Shown here piece by piece: positions 16,848 to 27,103 of a stretch of DNA of 28,684 bases. The DNA is from Chrysochromulina parva (taxonomy: Eukaryota; Haptophyta; Prymnesiales; Chrysochromulinaceae): the NCBI GenBank assembly GCA_002887195.1, contig PJAB01000370.1, forward strand, positions 1 to 28,684. Direction: 5' to 3'. Numbering within the stretch: the stretch's first letter is position 1; each line of letters opens with the position of its first letter. The position numbers and the translations under genes are program-made. The notes under the pieces are model-generated. The model was given only the letters and a program-made list of their open reading frames with translations, ran no database searches and was not told the origin of the DNA.

Positions 16848-17339
16848 CTACCTCACATTCTGTGGCCTCACGCCAGGGTGCTCGACCCAGTGGACTGGAC
16901 AGAAGCGCTCGTTGTCACAGGTGCTACACTCATTGTTCACCTTGACGCAAAACCCGCACGTGTTGTCGTATTGACAGGCTGGGCAGAACCGATTCCACGC
17001 ACGCGAATTCAACATCTTCAGGAGGCCGTCGTTGAACTCGACCGCGGTGACGACGCCGTCCTTGTTGATGTCGAGAACGTCCCAGAGAGGAATGTGGAGC
17101 GACTCGGGCAGGTTGATATTCTTCACGAACCGAAGGTACTCTTCCTTGTCCATGCGGCTGTCAGGCCCAGCGGCTCTGATGAAGGCGCTGCTCAGTACAT
17201 CTAGATTGACATGCTTGGAGAGCATTTTCAAAGTGCCCAGGTCCTCCGTGTTGCTAGGGAAGACCGGTAGGGTGAGCGCCTTTGTTTCCAAACCTTCGGG
17301 CTGCTTGTCGCGAGCTCCACACGACTCGACATTGCCCAT
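16848..17339 (-). CDS. N-myristoylated EF-hand protein with C-terminal Cys/His zinc-type module
   Basis: A 163-residue protein from the ATG at 17339; the frame reaches 17360 only through a GTG. MGNVESC is a good N-myristoylation signal (Gly2, Ser6) with a neighbouring Cys7 that could be palmitoylated. A canonical EF-hand calcium loop lies at 90-101, D-I-N-K-D-G-V-V-T-A-V-E, with ligands at positions 1, 3, 5 and 12. A degenerate, calcineurin-B-like helix pair precedes it (SRMDKEEYLRFVKNINLP, 61-78). The last 45 residues hold C119-x2-C122, C128-x2-C131, C138-x2-C141 and C147-x2-H150, enough ligands for two zinc ions. It is probably a membrane-tethered calcium sensor; the partner is unknown. The gene is divergent from the SHPRH-like gene. 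I do not know a named family with this exact combination. Confidence 0.8.
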   Translation of the reverse strand: MGNVESCGARDKQPEGLETKALTLPVFPSNTEDLGTLKMLSKHVNLDVLSSAFIRAAGPDSRMDKEEYLRFVKNINLPESLHIPLWDVLDINKDGVVTAVEFNDGLLKMLNSRAWNRFCPACQYDNTCGFCVKVNNECSTCDNERFCPVHWVEHPGVRPQNVR

Positions 17340-17531
17340 CGCGAGCCTCTTTGCGAGCACACACGCCGTCCGGCTGTCGCGTCTGTCGTGTTAATGTTCA
17401 TGTTAATACACACAACTGCAATGCGTGCGTCACAACGTCCATGTATGGAATGCGGACGTGTTTCACAGCAGCAGATTCATGCAAGGGGACGAGCGCGCGC
17501 GCGCGCGCAGCCTCCGAGCACAGCCAATAGC
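17340..17531. promoter_or_regulatory. Bidirectional promoter EF-hand / SHPRH-like
   Basis: This 192-bp spacer lies between divergent ATGs. It contains (GC)8 at 17493-17508, 23 bp before the helicase ATG, and a CCAAT at 17523-17527. Several upstream in-frame start-like codons exist on the plus strand, but this is more likely leader than protein. Confidence 0.4.
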
Positions 17532-18679
17532 ATGACCGCAGACCCGAAAGCGGAGGTGCGCGCTTTCTTCGCCTCGCTTTCGCCAGACGTGCGCGCCGCG
17601 CCGCCTCCGCCAACGGTGCTGCCATGCGAGCGCCGGCTGGCGAGCACGCTGCACAGCTACCAGCGGCAGGCGGTCGAATGGGCGATGGCGCGCGAAAAGG
17701 CAGGCGTCGACGAGGCCGGCGTGTGCGGCGGCGTGCTCGCCGAAGAAATGGGACTCGGGAAGTCCATAGAGGTCATCGCGCTCGTCGAGAGCCACGCATG
17801 CCCACTGCACGACCCGCCGCCACCAGAGGCGACGGTTGGCGGACGCATCCCGCATTGCAGCGGGCTGCTGCTGCCGCGCACGTCGTGCGGTGGTGAACCG
17901 TGCTACGTCTGTGGGCGCAAGTCGATGGCGAGCGAGACGGTGCACGTCGCCTCGGGCACCGGCTTCGTGTGCTGCGGCTGGTGCTTCCTGCCCCACCAGC
18001 CAAGCGCCGTGTGCGTGCAGCCTGAGCACGCGCGCTCGTCCTCCGATGTAAGCCTGGACTCCACGGAGGCCGCCGCCTCCGACGGCGACGCGCTCGAGTC
18101 GGACGCTGCCGCAGCGGCTGAGGCGCCTGCAGCGCTGCGCCGGCGCCTTGCGGTGAGCTTTGCTGACGAGATGCTCGGCGGCCCCAGCCAACCCAAAGTC
18201 GCCAAGCTCGGCACAACCGTCGAGAGGGCAGTGACGACCCCGCAAGCTATGCCAGCCTGTGCCGCCGCCAACTTGTCAGGCTTCAAAATTCGAATCAAGC
18301 GACCGCGTGAGGAGGCGTCCGCGCTCGTCGCCGCCGCCGCCGCCACCGCCGCGGGTGTGCCGGGACTCGCACACTCCGCGGGAGCTGGCCTGGAGGCAGG
18401 GTTCGGCGTTACTTCTCTGTGCGGCGCGACGCTCATTGTGGCCCCTTCGTCCATTCACAAGCAATGGCTGGACGAGATCGCCAAGCACGCCCCTACCCTG
18501 AGCGCGCGCGTGCTAGTGTACCCAGGCCTTCGCGAGCTGTGCAAGGGCGCCGGCGCCGGAGCCGCGGGTGCTCATCACGTCGCATCGACCGCGCAGCTCA
18601 TCGAAGCGGTCGATCGGGCTCGTGTGGTGCTCACCACGTACCGCGTGTTGCAGCAGGAGGTGCACTACCAGGGCGTACT

Positions 18680-18724
<45 letters not shown>

Positions 18725-20396
18725 CGCCGGCGCCGGCGCGAGCGGCGGCGCGGGGCGGCAGTTGCGTGGCGTCAAAAAATACCCGCAGCCGTCGTCGCCG
18801 CTGCTGATGCGCACGTATTGGCGGCTCGTGCTCGACGAGGCTCAGGCAGTACAGCACAAGACCGCGACGCCCTCCCAGCTCGCCACCATGGCCTGCCGCA
18901 TCGCAGCGCGCCACCGCTGGTGCGTGACAGGCACCCCCCTCTCCGAAGAGCGAGGTATGATCGACGCGTACGACCTGCTGCGCTTCCTCGGCTGTACAGC
19001 GCCGCTTGCGGCGAGCCGCTCCGAGTTTGCGAGCGCGCTTGAGGGGTGGGCGGGCGGACCCACCCGCCTGCCCGCCTGCCCGCCCACCCGCCCGCCCGCC
19101 CGCCCGCCTGGCAGCTCAACTTCCTCGGCGCCTTCGTCGGGGGAGGAAGGTGTGGCCGAGGGTGGTCGGGAGGGGGGAGAGGGGGTGGGGGAGAGGGGGA
19201 GTAGTCGAGAGGCCGTGTTCGCATTGCTGCGGACTCTCACCTGGCGCACCTCGCAAGCCTACGCGTACGAGCAGCTCGGGATCGCGCCGCCGATGGCGCA
19301 TGCGGTCGGCGTCAGCCTCACCTGTGCGGAGCTTGCATGGGCCACGCGCGATATGCTCGACTATGGCGTGTCGGAGGCGGGGCGCGAGCTGCCGCCTGAT
19401 CCCCACGCGCCAGGGCGTGCGCCATCGGCGGCGCCATCGGCGGCACCATCGGCGGCGCCATCGGCGGCGCCACCACCGCCACCGCCGCCACCGCCGCGCT
19501 ATGAGCTGCAGCGCGCTCTGACGCACGTACAGCTCTCCCGTTCGTGGATTGCGCTTGGGCGGTCGGAGGCGCAGCTCGAGACGGGCACCTCCATTGTTCA
19601 CCTTGAGCAGTTGCAGCGCGCGGCGGAGCTCTTGATCCGGCGCAAGCAGACGGCGGAGCTCGAGCTGTGCCACGAGCTCAACACGGCGGCCAGCTGGCAC
19701 AAGGTCCTCGGCGAGCTCGATGAGGCGAGATCACTCCACGAGCGTGTCTTGCGCATCTACGAGTGGGGCATCGTCGAGAACGAGAGTGCGGGCGACCAGC
19801 AAGATAATGCCGAAGAGACGCTGCGCCGCTGGAGGCTGGAGCGCTGCCACACGCTCTTTCGGCTCCTCTGCCTGCACCGCGACGCCGGCCGGAACGACGC
19901 CGCCGATGACGCCTCGAGTCAGCTTCGGGAGGTGGAGGTGGAGATTGCTGAGGAGTCGAGTGAGCGGCTCCAGGTTGTGCTGCGCGGGCTGCGCAGGGTG
20001 ACGGCCGCGCTGAACGCGCTGCTACCGCAGGTGAGCCGCCTGACGGGGACTGACGGGGTGATCAGAGTGCACAGGACGGTCGAGCATAACCCGCCGCGGT
20101 TTCGCGTGATGGAGGCGTTCCAGCGGGCGCTCAGGACGGCGCTCGTAGAGCGCGCGCCGGATTTTGAGCGTTCGTGGCTCGAGAGCCTCGGGGACGAGCT
20201 CGAGGGCATCGAGGTGCTGGGTGGGGGGGGGGAATGGGGCGAGGAGTGGGTGACGGCGATGGAGTGGGTCCGTGAGGTTCGTCGCATCGTTGCGCTTGTG
20301 CGCACGGTGCGCCGTCAGGCGGTGGCACAGCTGCATGCGGCGGCCGCGCGTCTCGGTGATGATGATCAGGCTGAGGCCGAGGCCGAGGCCGCCGCT

Positions 20397-20446
<50 letters not shown>

Positions 20447-22799
20447 AGGCGCCGCAGGCGGCGATGCCGCCGACGGCGGCGGTAGGCGTGGAGGGCGGCG
20501 GGGGCGCGCCGAGGGCGTCGTCGATTTTTGGGATGTGAGCGTCATCGAACAGGAGGGCGCCGAACGCAAGCGTCAGGCGGACGTGCGCGAGTACGCCGCG
20601 CTGTACCAGCACGAGGCGCTCGAACCGGACGAGCGTGAGCGCCGTCTCGAGCACCTACGCCTGCTCACGGCAGCCGAGGCCGAGGCAGCGGTACTCCGCA
20701 CCGAGCAACGCCGGCTGCGCGAAGTGCGCAAGGGTGCCGAGGAGGCGGGGCGACCGGTGCCCGCGACGACGACGCTCTGGAGCGCCGTGCTGCGCGAGCT
20801 CGAGGTCGAGCTGCGGCTGCGAACACAGGGGTCGCTCGCGCGCCTTGAGAATGAAACGGCCGACACGCAGATTGAAAAGGGCAAGGCTGACCGTCCGGTG
20901 CCCGAGCGCCTGAGCTCGCTGGAGACGACGGTGGAGCAAGAGGCCGCCCTTCGCGCCGAGTTGGGCGCCACGCTGCGCGCGATGCGCACACAGACAGACC
21001 ACTGCTTTGAGCTCGAGCGGCAGATCCAGAGCCTGTACGTGCAGCGGGCGCGCGACTGCCTCGCAGAGCGCGCGGCTTGCATCCCACTTGAAGAGTGGGT
21101 GAGCGGACCCTTTTCGAGGCCACCCACACAGCTGCATCCGCCCAGCCACATGGGGCGCAGCGGCGGCAGCGGCGGCAGCGGCGGCAGCGGCAGCGGAGGT
21201 GGCCTGGGCAGCATGGGCAGCACTGGCAGCATGGGCCGCCTTGGTAGCGGCGGCGGCGATGCACTCGGCCGTTTCCTCGTCGGCCCAGACGCACTGCAAG
21301 CGAGCGCGGCGGCGATGGCGCGCACCAGCTGTGCGGCCACATTACGACTGCAACTCGCACTTGCTGAGTGGCTTCAGCAGGAGGCCGAGGAGGCCGTGCC
21401 CCCGGGCTCCTTTGACGCGCGGCGCGCGCTCTATGGCACGCGACCCGAGCAGATGCAGCGCAAGCTCGACGCGGTGCGTTACTGCGCTGCACAGGTGGGG
21501 TTCGACTGGCGGCAGGCCGCGGGCAGGGAGCTTGTGGCGGCGTGGCTGCTGCGGGAGCTGCCAGAGTGCGTCGCCGTGCCGTGCGAGAGGCGGGAGTCGC
21601 CAGAGGCGGGAGTCGCCGCAGCGCTGCCGGGCGGAGCAGCAGCAGCAGGCGGGGCGCCGGACGGGGCGGCGGCGGACCCGGCCGCGGCACCGGCGGCGCC
21701 GTCACTGCCAGAGGACCCAGATGCGCGGCTCGGCGCGACTGTGGTGCACGAGACTCGCTGGACCTTACCCAACGGCGATCCCGTCGATTGTGTGGTGGCC
21801 GTCGAGGAGGAGAAGGAGCGGATCTTCGACGGCACCGTACTGGTGCGTGGCACGTATGACGGGCAGGTGTCGGGTGCCTCGTACGAGCCAGGGCCGTGGA
21901 CGTGGCACGAGCGGCGTGGCATGTGGGTGCGCGACGCCTTCCCGCACGATGTCCTTGTCGTCACGCAGTGCGGCCACTGCTTCTCGGAGCGCATGTGGAA
22001 CGTGGTCATGTCTACCTCCATCGAGCGCGTCTCTGCGCACCGCTTCACTGCCCGCAAGGCGAAATGCTGTGCGCCCTTAGCCGGCATGCAGCGCATCTGC
22101 GGGCAGCGGCTGAGCGAGGCGCAAGGCTTTCGTGTCACCGGCTGCCGGCCGCGCCGCCCCTTTTACCGACGGGACGAGGGCGGCGAAGGAGGAGCAGCTG
22201 CCGCACCGGCCGCCCCGACGCTGGCGGTGCCGGGCGCGCCTCCCTATGTGAACGTGACAGACGTGGCGGTGCATGGCTCCTGGGGCTCGCGCGTCGACCA
22301 AACTGTCCGTCTGCTGCTGGCCCTCAGGGCGCGCGCCACGATGCTGGGCGACCCGGGCGCAGCCAAGGTTATCGTGTTCTCGAGACAGGAAGCTGTGCTC
22401 AAGCTGCTTGCGGCCGCGTGTGCGATGAATGGCATCAGCGCGGTCCAATACGGCAGCAAGGGCGGCGGCGGCGGCGGTGCGCATCACGAGCTCACAGCAT
22501 TCCTCGAGAGGATGAACGTACAGGCGCTGCTCCTCTCGGCACAGCGCGACGCGTCCGGCCTCACGCTCACCGCCGCCTCGCACGTCGTCATCGTCGAGCC
22601 GCAGCCCGATGTGGCGACGGAGCAGCAGATGATCGGACGCGTCCACCGGATAGGGCAGACGCGCCAGACGCACGTGCACCGCATCGTCGTCGAAGGCACT
22701 TTTGAGCCGCACGTGGCCGCCGCGCGCCTGGGCGAGCGCAGCTTGCAGGTGGACCCCGAGGCGATCGATGAGGAGGAGGACGAGGACGAAGTGATGTGA
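17532..22799 (+). CDS. SHPRH: SHPRH/IRC20-like SNF2-family helicase, RING degenerate
   Basis: From the ATG at 17532 the frame gives 1755 residues. The helicase core is split, as in SHPRH. Motif I MGLGKS is near 73-78, motif Ia TLIVAPSSIHKQW follows, and an LTTYRVLQQEVHY block precedes RQLRGVKKYP and the DEAQ box near 434 and WCVTGTPLS. The C-terminal lobe has KVIVFSR, SGLTLTAASHVVIVEP and motif VI IGRVHRIGQT near 1700-1710. The long insert between the lobes matches SHPRH's helical region. A Cys-rich patch (CYVCG...CCGWC) sits near 122-150. At the usual RING position QCGHCFSERMW and KCCAPL are visible, but several zinc-binding cysteines are missing. SHPRH proteins act in replication-linked DNA damage tolerance as E3 ligases and translocases. 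Low-complexity Gly, Ala and Pro runs interrupt the protein. A 159-bp stretch at 19046-19204 could be an intron. Confidence 0.88.
18681..18718. repeat. GGC trinucleotide run (poly-Gly)
   Basis: About a dozen GGC/GGT codons in a row encode a polyglycine stretch in the SHPRH-like helicase, between HYQGVL and GRQLRGVKKYP. Human SHPRH has a short non-conserved loop at this place, so the run probably extends a surface loop. Confidence 0.9.
19046..19204 (+). other. Candidate 159-bp intron (or translated low-complexity insert) in SHPRH-like gene
   Basis: The stretch starts GTGGGC and ends GTAG, has length 3n (53 codons) and no stop. Its first part is C-rich and its second part is runs of G. If removed, residues ...SALEG join REAVFALL, which is closer to the SHPRH family than the Pro/Gly/Glu-rich insert. 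A pyrimidine tract before the acceptor is lacking, so it may instead be translated. Confidence 0.35.
19421..19468. repeat. 12-bp tandem repeat, four units (SAAP)
   Basis: Four near-perfect 12-bp units gccatcggcggc (one with a single mismatch) encode SAAP repeats followed by polyproline in the SHPRH-like helicase insert. Confidence 0.9.
20388..20447. repeat. GCC trinucleotide run (poly-Ala)
   Basis: A run of about twenty GCC/GCT codons encodes polyalanine within the long insert between the two helicase lobes. It continues into an Ala/Gly stretch and is likely to vary in length. Confidence 0.9.
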
Positions 22800-23109
22800 C
22801 ACGACAGCCGGTCGATGAAAACAAACAAGATGCACGTTTTATGCATTATGGGGCGGACGACGGGGCGTTAATCATCGCACTGCTGGTGTACGGGGCATTC
22901 TCATCGTCCCCCTGTCGTGTTACGTACAGCTATACTACGCAATGTTTACTTACAGCTCTTTACCGTACAGCGCACTCTGAGACGAATACGCGATGCCGTG
23001 AACTCTCGTGCCGAATCGAATGGTGAAACCGGATGAGGGAGCCGAAAGCAGAGTACACTCGCATCAACGACGGGAGGCATCAGGGCAGCGCATGCCACCT
23101 CGTCTTCTA
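22800..23109. other. Convergent 3' spacer between SHPRH-like and photolyase genes
   Basis: This 310-bp spacer between convergent genes has lower GC content than its flanks. I see no gene, repeat or clear poly(A) hexamer in it. Confidence 0.4.
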
Positions 23110-23413
23110 CTAGTTCTTCGTCTTCGCCTTCTTTTTTGCCGGCTGCGATGACGATGAGGCGCCTGCTGCCGCCCCATCCGCTGTCGGACACCACGTGGCC
23201 GCGTAGGCCTTGATATCGAACTTACGCTTGCAACCCGCGTAGTTCATATAGCGGATCTTGCCGAAGACGGCGCGCTCGGCCCACCCCATGTCGTGCACGC
23301 CCATGATCGCCCAGCCGCAGCCCACGTACCCGTTCGGGTCGCGCCCGTCGATGGAGTAACGGTCGTTGAGGTAGATGGCCCGCCGGAGCGCCTCGGCTGG
23401 ATCGGGCGACCAC

Positions 23414-23445
<32 letters not shown>

Positions 23446-24567
23446 GAAGCCGTGCATCTTGCCCGTGCGCGCCATCTGAAGCTGCGCCGCGTTCCAAATA
23501 TCCTCGTGCGTCTGCGCCGCCTCGAGCTGCTCGAGCGTGTACACGTGCTCGCGCTTGTCAGCCGCATGCAACTCGAGCGACTCCCGTGCCCAGCCAGCCG
23601 CGCCGTTGAGGTTGTCGTAGTTGGGATTGTAGAAGCAGAAATTGTCGGCGAGCTCGCGCCGCACGATAGATTCCTCGAGGAACGCTTTGACGCTCTCGTT
23701 ATGGCTGCGCGCGTGCGCCTTGACCAGGAGCGCCATGCGCTGCGCCGAGAGCTGACCAAAATGCAGATACGGAGACAGGCCGGAGAGCGCGTTCACCGTC
23801 GGATCGTTGCGCTTATCGGCAAAGATCTTGAGACGCTCGGCGCAGAAGGCGGCCACGGCGGCGTGTGCAGCGGCGCTGCCGGGCGTGCACCAGTCGATCT
23901 CGCCCACCGAGCGATCGACCTTCACCCCCGCGTGCACTGCTGGCCAGTCGACGGCCGCCGCAGTTGCTTTCATGATGCTGGGCGGTGACGTGGCGTCGAG
24001 CGCCTCGAAGCACGGGAACTCGAGGAGCCAATCGGGCAGCTTGTTGGTGATCTTCGTGCGGATCGTGCGCGCACCCACCTCCTGCTTGTCGCTCGCCACC
24101 CACACGGGCACCACGTTGTGCGCGTCCACCTCGTACACGGGCACGCCGCTCGGCAGCGCGGCGGCGACGTCGCGCTTCCATGCGATAGGCACACGCATTG
24201 GGCTGAAGTCGGTGACGATCGCAGCCGCCCGGTGCTCCTTTGCGAAGGCGGGCAGCGTCTGTGCGGGCAGGCCCTGAAGGAGCGCGAAGGGAACCCGGAG
24301 CGAGCGCAGCTCCATCTCCACTTCCTCCAGCCCCTTCAGCATGAAACCGTAGTGGCGAATCGTCGCCTCCAGAAAGGTGGGTACGAGACAAAACACGACC
24401 GTCAGCGGAAGCTTCTTCTCGGACGCAAGCTCACGCGCGTACAAGAGCGCCCAGTTGTCCTGGACCCGCTGGTCCCTTGACATCCAATAAATCACGCCGC
24501 CGACGTTAGACGTAGAAACGGAGCCATCCTTGAGAGTGCGGACTCGAGATGGGGCCACGAGTGGCAT
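23110..24567 (-). CDS. PHR2: Class II CPD photolyase
   Basis: A 485-residue protein from the ATG at 24567. The reading frame continues upstream to 24732 but has no ATG there. The N-terminal alpha/beta domain starts GGVIYWMSRDQRVQDNWALL, the class II hallmark, followed by RHYGFMLKGLEEVE. The FAD-binding helical domain shows EESIVRRELADNFCFYNPNYDNL, GKMHGFMRMYWAKKILEW, AIYLNDRYSIDGRDPNGYVGCGWA and VFGKIRYMNYAGCKRKFD. The enzyme uses FADH- and blue light to split UV-induced cyclobutane pyrimidine dimers. The C-terminus ends in a Lys-rich PAKKKAKTKN that could direct it to the nucleus. The single exon is intact. It is divergent from BBS1 with a 331-bp spacer. Confidence 0.95.
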
Positions 24568-24898
24568 TGCTGGCGGCGTCGAGAGGGAGAGGGACGCAGC
24601 GTGGCGAGTGGCAGGCCGAGAGCTCGCTAGCAGCCGCACTACAGATGGAAGCAGCCTCGTCTTCGCAGGAATCAGACGGCCGAGGCGTTGCGAGCCGGAA
24701 CTTCTCGCGCGTACCTCGCGCGTACATGTCAAGTCAAGTCAAGTCGAGTCAACCCGAGGATGCAATATTAGAGTCTTGAGGGGGCACTCCTCTTCCGGGG
24801 GTGGTTACTGAATTTGCGTGGACACCAAGGCCAAGTGTTTAGGGCCAGGCGCGGAAGCGGCCTGTTGTCCGAAAAAGACGGTTTTGGCTTCATCAACG
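24568..24898. promoter_or_regulatory. Divergent promoter photolyase / BBS1 with TTGAC array
   Basis: This 331-bp spacer lies between divergent start codons. It carries the GTCAA array at 24728-24752 near its middle. Start-like non-ATG codons extend both frames into it (TTG at 24732, GTG at 24818), but ATG starts fit the families better. Confidence 0.5.
24728..24752. repeat. GTCAA (TTGAC) pentamer array, second copy in window
   Basis: Five units of GTCAA, the fourth reading GTCGA. On the minus strand they read TTGAC, toward the photolyase gene. The array lies about 160 bp upstream of the photolyase ATG and 147 bp upstream of the BBS1 ATG. It matches the array upstream of the phosphatase at 8581-8605. 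Confidence 0.85.
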
Positions 24899-26776
24899 AT
24901 GACACAAACGTTCACGAACGAAATCTGCCCTGCACTAGATTCCAAGTTGAACAGCGCCGAGGATGCTCACTGTGAACGGATTGTCGGCTCGGTGCAGATG
25001 GCGACTGGCGAGGAGATTATGAAGGCGGTCCAGGAGGCCGAGGACCGTGCCGCGCGGAACGTGTGGCTGCACGCGTGGCACGACCCGGTCGCTGGCCTCA
25101 AGGCCTACACGCCGTGCGTGCGCTTCGCCGACCTAAGCGGCGACGGCGACTCCAAGCTGATAGTGGCCAACTCGGACAAGAAGCTCAAGATCTATACGGG
25201 TACGACGCTACTCTCCGAGAGTATCATGCTCGATGCGCCCGTGGCCATCTGCACCTTCTATCCGGACGCGAAGACCAAGCCGCGCGTGCCGTCAGTCGGC
25301 GTCGCGGCGGGCCCTTTTGTCTTCATCTACCGCAACCTGCGTCCGTGGTACAAATTTTCGCTGCCGACGCGTGAGCCGAGCCAACAGGAGTCCCACGCCT
25401 GGGCCAGCCTACACGGCAGCAAATGCACGATCGCGGAAGCGAAAAAGATGTTGAGCGACGCGCGCGACGCGGGCACGCAGCTGAGCTCGACGTCGCAGGA
25501 GCTGCTCGCGATCGACGAGCCCGCCGCGGCTGCACAGTTTATCGAGGAGCAGCGGGACAAGCCGCTCACGGCGCCGACCGTGGCGACGTGCATGGAGGTC
25601 ATCAAAAAGGACCTCGAGGAGGACGACGCTGTCTCGATGCTCGTCGTCGGGTGCGAGAACGGCCAGATCCTCATCCTCGACACAGCTGGCAGCTCCATCC
25701 TCAAGCAGTGGCAGCTGCCGTCGGCGCCGACGCACATGGCGATCACGGGCACCAAAGACGTCGAGTTTCGCATCGTCGTCGCGTGCCGCGACGGCAAAGT
25801 GCACACGATCAAGGGTGACGGACTCGCGGGCAACGTGATCGAGCTCGAATCCCTGCCGTGCGGTCTAGTGCGCCTTGAGAAGGCGATCGTGGTGGGCTGC
25901 ATGTCGAACACGGTGCACGGGTTCTCGCTGCGCGGCAAGAAGATGTACTCCATCTACCTGCCCGCGCCCATCGTCAACATGGAACTCCTCGAGCTCAAGC
26001 GCACGCGCTCTGCCAAGGCTCTGATGGTGGCGATGTCTACCGGCGAGATCCGGCTGTACGTCGAGAAGTCGCTGCTTGCGACGCTGCGCGTCGGCGAGCC
26101 GGTGACGGCGTGCCGCTTCGGGTGCTACGGGCGCGAAGAGGGCTGCCTCGCCATCCTGGGCAGCTCGGGGGGGCTCACCATCAAAATCCTGCAGCGCTCG
26201 TGCAAATTCGACTCGAAGGCGGCGGTCAACGGTCCGCCGCCCGAACAGGACGTGCCGCTCTGCATACCGAAGAAGACGAAGTTGTATGTGGAGCAGACGC
26301 AGCGCGAGCGCGATCAGGCGACTGAGATGCACCGCATCTTCCAGCGCGACCTCTGCAAGCTGCGTCTCTCGACTGCGCGGGCATATGTCAAAATGATCAC
26401 CGATGGACAAGGGCCTCTCTCGTACTCGTCCGGGGCGGCCCTCCGGCTGACAGCGCAGGTGCAGGGGCTCGGGCCGCGCTTCAAGATCAAGCTGTCGCTG
26501 CAGAACACGGGCTCGAAGCACGTGCAGGACCTATCGGTCGTCGTCAACTACAACGCGCTGATCTACAAGGTGAAGGGGGGCGTGTTCACGGTGCCCGTGC
26601 TCGTGCCGGGGGTGGCACACCGCGTCGACGCCGAGCTCGACTGCATCGACGAGAACGGCGCGTCAGACACGGTGCGCGTCTATGTGTGCTCCATCAAGAG
26701 CCGCGTACCCGTGCTCACGGCGACTGTCAACATGCCAGCCAGCCAGATCCTGCTCGGAAACGGCGCGATGGGATGA
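24899..26776 (+). CDS. BBS1: BBSome subunit BBS1
   Basis: A 625-residue protein from the ATG at 24899; the frame reaches 24818 only through a GTG. Human BBS1 is 593 residues. Matching blocks run through the whole length: WLHAWHDP near the N-terminus; FADLSGDGDSKL; VFIYRNLRPWYKFSLP; EEDDAVSMLVVGCENGQILIL; FRIVVACRDGKVHTIKGDG; VVGCMSNTVHGFSLRGKKMY; CRFGCYGREEGCL; GGLTIKILQR; PKKTKLYVEQTQRERDQATEMHRIFQRDL; VQGLGPRFKIKLSLQNT; and VNMPASQ at the end. It should form the N-terminal seven-blade beta-propeller, a helical middle and C-terminal GAE-like domain. BBS1 is part of the BBSome coat that carries membrane proteins in cilia with IFT and binds ARL6/BBS3. It implies the organism builds a flagellum. 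The single exon is intact. Confidence 0.96.
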   Translation: MTQTFTNEICPALDSKLNSAEDAHCERIVGSVQMATGEEIMKAVQEAEDRAARNVWLHAWHDPVAGLKAYTPCVRFADLSGDGDSKLIVANSDKKLKIYTGTTLLSESIMLDAPVAICTFYPDAKTKPRVPSVGVAAGPFVFIYRNLRPWYKFSLPTREPSQQESHAWASLHGSKCTIAEAKKMLSDARDAGTQLSSTSQELLAIDEPAAAAQFIEEQRDKPLTAPTVATCMEVIKKDLEEDDAVSMLVVGCENGQILILDTAGSSILKQWQLPSAPTHMAITGTKDVEFRIVVACRDGKVHTIKGDGLAGNVIELESLPCGLVRLEKAIVVGCMSNTVHGFSLRGKKMYSIYLPAPIVNMELLELKRTRSAKALMVAMSTGEIRLYVEKSLLATLRVGEPVTACRFGCYGREEGCLAILGSSGGLTIKILQRSCKFDSKAAVNGPPPEQDVPLCIPKKTKLYVEQTQRERDQATEMHRIFQRDLCKLRLSTARAYVKMITDGQGPLSYSSGAALRLTAQVQGLGPRFKIKLSLQNTGSKHVQDLSVVVNYNALIYKVKGGVFTVPVLVPGVAHRVDAELDCIDENGASDTVRVYVCSIKSRVPVLTATVNMPASQILLGNGAMG

Positions 26777-27103
26777 CATCTTCCGTGTGCGCCGTGGCCC
26801 GCAATCCGGAATCGAACTCAGAACAAATCATATCGCGCCGTGCGCCGGACGTCACCGACGGCGCGGCTGCGGGGGCGCCTCGGCGCGTATAACATACATA
26901 TAACATACATCGATGAGTCGAGTGCTAAGACCATTTAGAGTCCCGTTTTTAAGTGTCACCGCGCCCGCCCGCCGCCCCCGCGGCGCCCCGCGGCCGGGCG
27001 CGCCGGAGATGTTCCAGGCCATAGATAACTTTCCGGGCCATAGGTATCCAATGTTCCACCATAGAAACTAAAAGATGCACCTACTAGGTCAGAAACCCCG
27101 CAG
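26777..27103. other. Convergent 3' spacer between BBS1 and AK-like genes
   Basis: This 327-bp spacer contains a perfect 11-bp tandem duplication of ataacatacat (26889-26899 and 26900-26910) and a very GC-rich block at about 26958-27004 with short CCGCGG palindromes. No gene could be supported. Confidence 0.5.

Noticed and set aside
17388..17531. 48-residue N-terminal extension of the SHPRH-like protein
   Set aside because: It starts at a GTG, includes the (GC)8 run, and fills the short spacer to the divergent EF-hand gene. The ATG at 17532 precedes sequence that fits the protein better.
24568..24732. 55-residue Arg/Ser-rich N-terminal extension of photolyase, like a transit peptide
   Set aside because: The frame there has no ATG, starting only at a TTG, so translation most likely begins at 24567 unless an unseen upstream exon is spliced on.
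26810..26840. Minus-strand GAGTTCGATTCC, like a tRNA T-loop
   Set aside because: The flanking bases do not form a five-pair T-stem beyond one pair, and no acceptor or anticodon arm can be drawn.
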